Positions 57,045 through 64,000 of a DNA stretch of 64,000 nucleotides are shown here, piece after piece. Every line of letters begins with the position of its first letter. Positions within the stretch are counted from its first letter, which is position 1. A program made the translations under genes and the position numbers. The notes under the pieces are model-generated. The model was not told where the DNA came from and did not search any database. It was given only the letters and a program-made list of their open reading frames with translations. The stretch comes from Cristatella mucedo (Eukaryota > Bryozoa > Phylactolaemata > Cristatellidae), in the NCBI GenBank assembly GCA_009760855.2, contig WPIO01000001.1, forward strand, positions 4,826,501-4,890,500, read 5' to 3'.

Positions 57045-57260
57045 ATGCACACCTCTGCAGCTTCTTCGACCTCAAATGGCTCAGATCCAGCCACGAGCGC
57101 GACGAATGGGCACCCTTTTCATAAATACCGCCCAAAACAACCCTACTTCCGCGCGTCGCCACAGTAAGTTGAGTCTCGTGGCAATAATGGACTCGCTCAT
57201 TAGCGCGCAAAACCTCGGCGACTCTGTCGCCATGGCGGGATCAGGGAAACACTTGAGGAT
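56868..57260 (-). promoter_or_regulatory. TUBGCP2 5' flank / 5' UTR candidate
   Basis: Immediately upstream of the TUBGCP2 ATG is a (GA)n array (56948-57043), then a CG-richer block (57090-57240). On the minus strand gccatggcgac near 57225-57235 resembles a YY1-type core. The start site was not determined. Confidence 0.45.
56948..57043. repeat. (CT)n / (GA)n microsatellite near the TUBGCP2 start
   Basis: About 48 uninterrupted CT units on the plus strand, GA in TUBGCP2 sense, ending about 80 bp upstream of its ATG. Open frames of Arg-Glu repeats there are artefacts. Confidence 0.98.
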
Positions 57261-57381
57261 TTTATTAATTAATGCCTTCAGAAACTTTTCAAAAGTATGC
57301 AAAATATATAAAATTATACAGCTTGTTGGAAAAATAGCCAAGGAAAATAGCCGTCCGTGCCGCCCTTTATGTGTTCGCCGC

Positions 57382-57545
57382 CGCGCACGTTTGGCCCAGT
57401 GGTTAAGGTGCTTGCCTCGAACCAAAGTCAAAGTGAATTTATTTCAAATTCGAGGTCTTGGGCTCAAGCCCCCGTGGCATATTAGAAGTGCCTGAATAGA
57501 GATGAAGTTACCTTAGGGCGCTATACTAAAGAATCATTTTTATGT
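57382..57545 (+). repeat. SINE1 copy
   Basis: ttggcccagtggttaaggtg (A box) and aggtcttgggctcaagcccc (B box), then cctgaatagagatgaagtta and gggcgctatactaaagaatc. A 15-bp or so insert, aagtcaaagtgaatttattt, sits between the boxes. Upstream of TUBGCP2. Confidence 0.85.
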
Positions 57546-57554
57546 CCATGCCTC

Positions 57555-58130
57555 CGATTGTATGCTACTTTGCTCAATCTCAGAGTTCAACGCCGGAATC
57601 GGATGGCAAACGACCATCCACACCAAAGCCGAACGTTTATTTACGATACCAATCGAACGAACCAACTTACTAGCTAATGGCAAACCAAGGATGATTCCAA
57701 AATTAAAAAGGTTAACGCTCACAATCGGCTCTGCCAGCCTACGTCCTGTCGAATCTGCACGAAATCTAGGTGTCGCGTTCCTAAGCGACCTTTCATTAGA
57801 CGACCACATCAGCTCCACGGTCGTTCGATTACTTTCAGCTATATAACATCGGTAAAATTGGGTTTGCTTAGACAGGGATACAACATTTAAATCGGTCTAT
57901 GCATTTGCAATATCCCGTCTTCACTTCTGTAACTCACTGCTTGCTGGTCTACCGGCCTGTGCAATCAGGCACTTACAGCCGGTGCAAAACTCTGCAGCTA
58001 GGCTTGTCTGCCTGCTGCCACATCTTACCACTTCTCGCCGACCTGCACTAGCTCCCAGTCAAGCAACGCACCGACTTCAAGGTTTTGTCACTCACTTTTA
58101 AGTCCCTTCATTCTTTGACTCCGTTTAATC
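57555..58130 (+). repeat. L2a LINE, 3' half
   Basis: KLKRLTLTIGSASLRPVESA, RNLGVAFLSDLSLDDHISS and LHFCNSLLAGLPACAIRHL, LQPVQNSAARLVCL, all L2a RT thumb blocks, with stops and frameshifts. It stops near 58130 without the normal tail. Confidence 0.87.
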
Positions 58131-58137
58131 GAAGATT

Positions 58138-58235
58138 CTAATACTAATAATATAACATTAGTAAAGCGCACTAAGATAACCAAATCTCTTTTTAGACACT
58201 TCACGCAGGCTGGAAAGGAATTCCTAGCGTCCAAC
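58138..58235 (-). repeat. L2a LINE 3'-tail, opposite orientation
   Basis: taatactaataatataacat then aagcgcactaagataaccaa and tctctttttagacacttcac is the reverse complement of an L2a end, directly abutting the plus-strand copy. Confidence 0.75.
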
Positions 58236-58705
58236 TCCGACCTGCTGCTTTGAGATGCCGATCGCAACGCTACGGGTTTCGCACAGCATGAATCAATATT
58301 CTTATGCGACGTATTCACTTTACAATGCCGATTTGTCCGATTTCACTGTGTATAAACATTTTACCTTTATCTTTTCCCGGGAAGACAGTGTTATTTTGCG
58401 ATTTCTTAGGCCTCAAAAGTACTACAGAATTATTCTCGTTCACTTTGCATTTGTAGCGGGAAGTGATAAAATTGATTTAGTTATTTTCAAGAATAGCAGA
58501 CACAGCAAAGGTCATTAGTCTTTTATTAAATAGAAAAATTCATGCTTTTCGATAAAACATACGATTTTTCATGAGCAACTACTCTAGTAAGTCACAATGC
58601 ATTTAAAATTAATGAAATTGTCGTATAGCAGCTTCGCATTTATACGTCTACCTTCGCTGTTGACGAAGTCATTATTTGATGTTTTGATAAGCTGTGAGCA
58701 TTAGT

Positions 58706-58976
<271 letters not shown>

Positions 58977-59298
58977 TATTAAACTATAATAATGTAGTAC
59001 ATTGCAATAGCGATAGGAGCCCTACCCTGCCGGGGCCGCGGGGACCACCCGCGACTCCCGGTTCAGGAAAAGGGACCACACGGCTTTCGACCAGAAAATT
59101 GTGACCGAGACGCACAGCCGCCGTAGTTTCATCCGATCCGAGCGAAAAATACCGAGGTCCTCCAGGCAGGCTTCATTATCTGGCCTCCAGATGCCCAGGG
59201 CGCCGATCACGAAGGACCTCACTGCGGTTTGATTATATGCTGGCCCGTACTGATCCTCTGTAAACCGCTGGTGAAGAGCTGTTAGGAGCGTCATCGAG

Positions 59299-59475
59299 AG
59301 GGGCCTGAGCCGTGATGGCACACTAGGTAAGGCGGTTGCTTTCACGACCTCGGTCCCGAGGTCATGGGTTCGATTCCTGTGGTGGGCGATTCTTTATCGC
59401 CACTGCAAGCGGTGGTGATAGCCGCAAAGGCTCTTCTGTCGCTATGCAAAAAGAGGCTGTTAATTCAGCTAGGAT
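59299..59475 (+). repeat. SINE2 copy nested in the endonuclease LINE
   Basis: tgagccgtgatggcacacta, ggtaaggcggttgctttcac (A-box area), catgggttcgattcctgtgg (B box) and caagcggtggtgatagccgc, cttctgtcgctatgc, then gaggctgttaattcagct. The best-preserved SINE2. Confidence 0.88.
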
Positions 59476-59635
59476 TTTTTTTGCATAGCTATGGTCTGCT
59501 TGTGATGTGGCGTTGACGCAGGCCGGTAATCCGCTGGTGAACAGATGGTGAATTCACCATCAGGGTCGGCCAGTGCACAGCCGTGGTGGAGAAGATGGGA
59601 GTCGAGTAGAAGGAGGGGCAAAGGTAGACGCGAAT

Positions 59636-59725
59636 TATAATTATAATTATAACAATAATGCACTTGATAAAGCGCCCTCAGAGAACTCAATCTCTCTCTA
59701 GGCGCTTTACATTGTAAGCAGCGCC
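59636..59725 (-). repeat. L2a LINE 3'-tail remnant
   Basis: (ATTATA)n-like lead then aataatgcacttgataaagc, gccctcagagaactcaatct, ctctaggcgctttacat: a reverse-complement L2a end of only about 90 bp, within the endonuclease LINE. Confidence 0.8.
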
Positions 59726-60470
59726 GTCATTAAGCGCGCCCCCTGCTCCGTGCAGCGTGTAATAAACTGCTGGTGTTGGTCATGGGCTGGTTATCTGCGT
59801 GCGTGAACCGAACCACACTCACCACGGCTGTCCGGTAGCCAGTAGTCAGGAAAGACCTGGCAATGGCCTCATACTTATCGACCTTTTTCCGGGCCGCCAC
59901 CACCTGAGCGTCCTCGCTGCCGTCAAACGGCACCATTACGTAGACAATGACCACGTCGGTGCCGTTATCGAGATCCGGCTCTCAAGCCGGCCCGAGCTAG
60001 TGAGAAGGCGAGACCTGCCGAGAATCAGGAGAGAGCGGTAGCCGGAAGAGACCCGATTAGGCAATCGAGAACCAGGTTGCGGCGAGCCGTTATTGCTTGC
60101 AACATCGGCCGGCAGTGGCTAAGAACGTGGCAGACGGCCTCAGCCTCGTGCGGCAAAGGCGGCAGTCGGTGGCCGTTCCGGGGTATGACCGGCTCCTAGC
60201 AGTACCCACTTGCAGCACGTCCAGGCGAGCGCAGTGAACCACCAGGCCCTGAACGACAAGCCGAGACACGCGGTTTGAAAGTGGCTGTGGGCCAATCAAG
60301 CCCGGCATTGAGCTAATCTGGCGAACTCCTGCCGTTTGTATACGGTGACGGGCGGCCCGAACGAGCCCTCCATCTTGACGGGGTCAGTTCACACCACCAG
60401 GATGTCCGAGCCGGCAAATGAGACATGGCAGGAAAGACGCTTTAGGCGTTGTCGCGAATCCGCTCACAAG

Positions 60471-60722
60471 CGAGGCCGGGCCGACCCTAGTATAGTGGTG
60501 TCTTAGAATTTGACGTTCTGGAGGGCTGGGAGGAATCAAAGCAAAGGTACAACTGAGTGTCAGCCGCATAGAAGTGAAAGCCTAGATTGTGCTTGGCAAT
60601 CACATCAGCAAGAGTGAGAGTATAAACCGCGGAAAGAACCGGACCTAGCATGCAGCCCTGAGGTACCCGATATTTCACAGCGAGGCCGGGCCGACCCCAT
60701 ATACTAGTATAGTGGTGTCTTA
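60471..60722 (-). repeat. L2a RT fragment flanked by direct repeats
   Basis: RVPQGCMLGPVLSAVYTLTL and ADVIAKHNLGFHFYAADTQL on the minus strand are RT motif B/C region; the catalytic YADD is YAAD. It is bounded by direct repeats cgaggccgggccgaccc...ctagtatagtggtgtctta at 60471-60505 and 60681-60722, the second with a 7-bp insertion. Confidence 0.85.
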
Positions 60723-60849
60723 ACTGAGGATGTGCCTGGAAAATCGAAATGCCATTAATCAATTTCGCAACCAAAAAAAGCCGGTAGTTTTTGTCACATG
60801 TTTTTAAATAAAAAATGTACTTAGCATTATCAAACATTGTATGCAAGCA

Positions 60850-61840
60850 CAGTACAAAATAATATACTGCAATACACTGTTTTTTTCAATTATAATGTAC
60901 AGAGTTTATCTTGGAGATCAGACGAGTTGGAGGTGCTGACAGAGTTTGAGGAGAAAGGCTGAAATAAATGACTGAAACTTATTCGCTTATTAGTTGCCCT
61001 TTTCATCACGCTTTCTTCACTTCACCGGCAGAGATTTTTGGTAAAAATCTGTCGGATGAAGTCTGTTTCACTCTTCCTTTCAGGATGTTTCTGAAATGGG
61101 TTAGGCAAGTGCCATTAAATAGATCCGTCGCACGCCAGTTGCAACTGTTTCTGGGTGTTCCTTTTGAATACAGTCTGGAAGTTTCTTACACACTCGCAAC
61201 ATTTCCTATATCCCGCTTGCGGAGATAAAAACCTCAGCGTCCTCTGAGTAGTTTGATAGTCTTTAGACCACAGGTACGTGTGTTGCATAACGGTGTCTCC
61301 AGCGACGGCTGTTCTTGTGGGAGTCTCACGGAGACACAGCGGGCGCACTTGCGCTGTCAACGAGACTCTGCTTTATTCCTCTCGATGGGCACATACATGA
61401 GAGCTCGATCAATCGCAGCAGACGACACTAAATATAACCTGGATTAGTAGCCCGTCGCTGCCCTGCTTCAACGGCTTAACTATTGACCACAGGTGAGGCA
61501 TGTGGATTAGTGTCAGTGGCTTCGCTAATTAGAGTAGAAGCTGCAGGTGCAAACAGCACGCGACACCACGTGGAACATCGAAACGGGTTTACAAAGACAT
61601 TTATTCACATGGACGCCCCAACGGTCCTGTACGCGACCGCACTGCCCGGCGTCCTTGTCATAACTGCCGGGCTCTGCAGCCCGTTACTTAACTACCCCTA
61701 CCATAAATCGCAACGTCCACGTAATCCAACAGCAGCGCCATAGTCTCTGCTGGGCCATAACTAACTCTAGGCCATAAACTGGCCGTAGTGGGAATAACTA
61801 GGCAGTAAATGTCATTGACCCAATAACCACGAATACCATA
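60850..61840. other. Region without a recognised gene
   Basis: Open frames at 60968-61228 (+) and 61115-61360 (-) have no match I can name and no splice support. Possibly decayed transposon sequence. Confidence 0.4.
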
Positions 61841-61844
61841 AATT

Positions 61845-62830
61845 AAGTACAACCTTTTTTATGTAACTCCTTTAGCTCCTTCATTGTCAGTTCCTCGGAG
61901 TGCTTCTCAAAGAGCTCGTCGATGTCACCCTCGTCCTTGTCGAGGCCCACGGACTTCCCGAGATATGCAATCTCCTACACCACTGACGCATCATTTTCGA
62001 GCCTTTCAAAGTCCGTTTCAGGCTTAACCTCAGGTCACAGCTTTTTTCACGCAGAGGTCAAGGTCCTCTTTGTAAACCCCTGCTAGACCATATCGATAAT
62101 ACCAAGGCATATCACGATGTATTTGCTGGTGGTCCTTCCATAACTCTCGAAGGGTGATGGTTCTGCTCTTCGTCACCTCAATACTTCGGTGGAACAGGTG
62201 CTGGTGAAGAGCTTCTTGAAATTAGAAATGACCTGCTTTGTCCATGGCCTACAGGATAGGGGTTGTGTTGCGCGGAAGGTAGAGAACCTTTATAAACTTC
62301 AACTCTTCTATGATGTCAATTTCGAGGTTAGGTGGGTGAGCAGGTGCAGTGCCTATAACGAGAAGGGCTTTCAGGGGCAGGTTATTTCCCTGGTGGTATC
62401 TCAGATAGAACCGAAGCCCAAATTCTCTCAGTCCACAAAGAATTGCCTGATGGCACACGTCCTTGGGCTTTCCCTCCACGAAACCTGCACGTTTTCTTTT
62501 AGAACCTTATGGGACTTAGGCTCTGGGGTTTCCGGATGATAAACGAGCAGCGTCTTAATCTTGCAGTCACCGCTCGCATTGTCGCACAGTGCGAGGGCTA
62601 GCCTATCCTTTGCGGCCTTGTGGCCTGGGAATTCCCTTCTCCTCTGCCATCATAAAAGTCCTGCGTGGCATCATCTTCCAGAAGAGTCCTATATCGTCAC
62701 CGGTGAAGACTTGCGGTAGTATGTTTTCTTCTGCTGCTATAATCCCAGCAAAAATTTTAAGGCACTCCTCAGCTGCTTTCATATCCGCGCTCGCTGCCTC
62801 AGCATGCCTGACAATGGAGTGAAGGTCTTT
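61845..62830 (-). pseudogene. pogo/Tigger-type transposase pseudogene
   Basis: Minus strand, in order: ILPQVFTGDDIGLFWKMMPR and RTFMMAEEKG (Tigger DETGLFWKxLPxRTF block), then EGKPKDVCHQAILCGL, KALLVIGTAPAHPPNLEIDI and EELKFIKVLYLPRNTTPI (LLLxDNAPAHP...VxxLPPNTTxxxQP block), then ITLRELWKDHQQIHRD and GLDKDEGDIDELFEKHSEEL near the end. Frameshifts and stops split it. The second catalytic Asp (DN in DNAPAH) is Gly-Thr here. No terminal inverted repeats identified. Confidence 0.88.
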
Positions 62831-63057
62831 TGATTTACTGCTGTCAGTCTTTGAATTTACGGCGAGCCGGCACGATAAGCAGCCGGCTCTGCTGATCCCA
62901 CTTGGCTAGCAAAAGGATGTAGTTCTGCAGATCGTGAGCTAGCATTCCGGTAGCCTCTGCGAGTGCGGGCTGCCAAAGCCTGCGTGCATGCACTGTCAAT
63001 AGTGTAATGTCGAACTCAAGGAAACGGCAAAAACGTTGGGTGCTGAAGCGCCCAGGA

Positions 63058-63225
63058 CCAGATCGCACGAAGCCGAAACTTCAGGCGCCAAAACGTCCTC
63101 AGCCAAAATGTTCAAGACCGAAATGCAAACGGCTGAAACTTCGGGGCTGGCTTTTTTTCAAATCCCAAACGCCACTAGCAAAGTGTCCAAAGCCAAAAGG
63201 TCTTCGCCAAAATGACCGTGGCAAA
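63058..63225. repeat. Degenerate ~15-bp tandem repeat
   Basis: A phased recurrence of ccaaaa/ccgaaa followed by a tc- or tg-rich word (gccgaaacttcaggcg, ccaaaacgtcctca, gccaaaatgttcaaga, ccgaaatgcaaacgg, ctgaaacttcggggc, ccaaaaggtcttcg, ccaaaatgacc) at about 14-18-bp spacing. It gives a Lys/Pro-rich open frame that I do not consider a gene. Confidence 0.6.
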
Positions 63226-64000
63226 GCGTCAGACATCTCACGTCGGAACCGGAATTGTAAAGCGCCAGGTTTAGCCCAACGGCCGCCGAGGAGCTCTCGC
63301 TTCGTGGGTTTAAAATCAAAACCAATGGGTCAGATGAGGTAGGTTACAAACGCCTAAAAAAATGGCGACAGCCTCGACCCCTATTCAAAGAATGGATGAA
63401 GCCCCAGAGAAGTAACCGGACCGAGATTATCGGATGAACCTTGCCTCAGCGGTTTGACCAGCAGAGTTACCTTATATCAGCCAGCCATTTCTCCTCATAT
63501 TTATTTAGATACTTTCATACCTGAGCATTGAGATGCATTAAAATGAGTGGTATAAACGGAAAATGGATGAGAACCGATGTTTTGTTCAGGGTGCTTTTTC
63601 GAAAGACAAACGTGTTAGAAATGCAATCGGTAGCTTTAATGGCTGTCACATAGCGGGAACAAGGTTTAAATAATTAATTTAATGACATTTTAACCAAAAA
63701 GTTTAGCCCGCATGGCGACCTACTCATGCTGCTACCGTCGGCTACACGGTACCCATTAAGCAGTTCATCTTGTACTTGGAATCTTACGATCAGTTTTCAC
63801 TACATTGTCACAGGCCCTAACTTGCTAGCAATCTACAATAGACATTTTACGCGGTTATTGTTATGTGATGTTTGCGATTGGGCCATCGCTGGCCGTGGTT
63901 CTGCTCGCATAATTAGGATAAAAAAAATTCGCACCATGCTTCTGGTTAACTCATTTGTATACACTCTGGAATTATTGGGATTCACTTAGCAGACGAACTT
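63226..64000. other. Right edge, nothing recognised
   Basis: No gene, array or transposon motif seen to the end of the window. Confidence 0.4.

Larger units (their letters stand above)
59022..60335 (-). pseudogene. LINE with restriction-like endonuclease, C-terminal part
   Basis: Minus strand, from high to low coordinates: TDCRLC then, one frame over, PHEAEAVCHVLSHC, together a CCHC zinc knuckle; then VVIVYVMVPFDGSEDAQVVA and ARKKVDKYEAIARSFLTTGY, the PD-(D/E)xK-type endonuclease region (..VxxPFxG.E.. RxxKxxKY) of R2/NeSL-like LINEs; then SFVIGALGIWRPDNEACLED. The parts are displaced by two insertions (SINE2 59299-59475 and an L2a tail 59636-59725) and carry frameshifts. Confidence 0.75.

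Noticed and set aside
57076-57495. 139-codon frame divergent from TUBGCP2
   Set aside because: It runs into a SINE1 and has no homology; a divergent partner gene is not supported.
62844-63068. N-terminal part of the Tigger transposase
   Set aside because: The frame shows no helix-turn-helix or CENP-B-like motif I can recognise.

Overview
This is nuclear DNA of an animal, almost certainly an invertebrate. Coding sequence is split into short GT-AG exons, introns are large and full of repeats, there are long simple-sequence arrays, and the window carries degenerate LINEs, Tc1/mariner and pogo/Tigger transposons and tRNA-derived SINEs. I cannot name the species. Single open reading frames here are mostly meaningless; the genes appear only when exons are joined by splice sites, reading phase and homology.

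Three host genes were reconstructed by eye. (1) Minus strand, 983-6159: the first six coding exons (321 codons) of ATM, the DNA-damage checkpoint PI3K-like kinase; the rest runs off the left edge. (2) Plus strand, 6774-14133: a complete four-exon gene for the c-Myc-binding protein MYCBP/AMY-1, 103 residues, the same length as the human protein. (3) Minus strand, 18292-56867: a complete TUBGCP2 gene (gamma-tubulin complex component 2) in 26 exons. Every phase matches and the sum is 2,823 nt, or 940 codons plus stop.

ATM and MYCBP are head to head, with start codons 614 bp apart across a compact putative bidirectional promoter. MYCBP and TUBGCP2 are convergent, with stop codons about 4.2 kb apart. 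The three genes have unrelated known roles (kinase signalling, Myc/AKAP binding, microtubule nucleation), so this is a neighbourhood and not a pathway cluster.

Repeats fill the rest. There are two L2/CR1-like LINE families (called L2a and L2b here), two or more tRNA-derived SINE families (SINE1 and SINE2), a fragment of a LINE with a restriction-like endonuclease (59.0-60.3 kb), three or four Tc1/mariner fragments, a pogo/Tigger transposase pseudogene (61.8-62.8 kb), and fold-back sequences. SINE1 shares its 3' tail with L2a, which suggests that it borrows that LINE's machinery. No host gene was recognised right of 57 kb.

The most interesting points are the ATM-MYCBP head-to-head pair, the LINE/SINE shared tail, a hairpin of 28-bp arms in an ATM intron, a second perfect 17-bp hairpin, a LINE inside a TG array, and the nested insertions at 59-60.7 kb. 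I found no convincing new multi-gene system.
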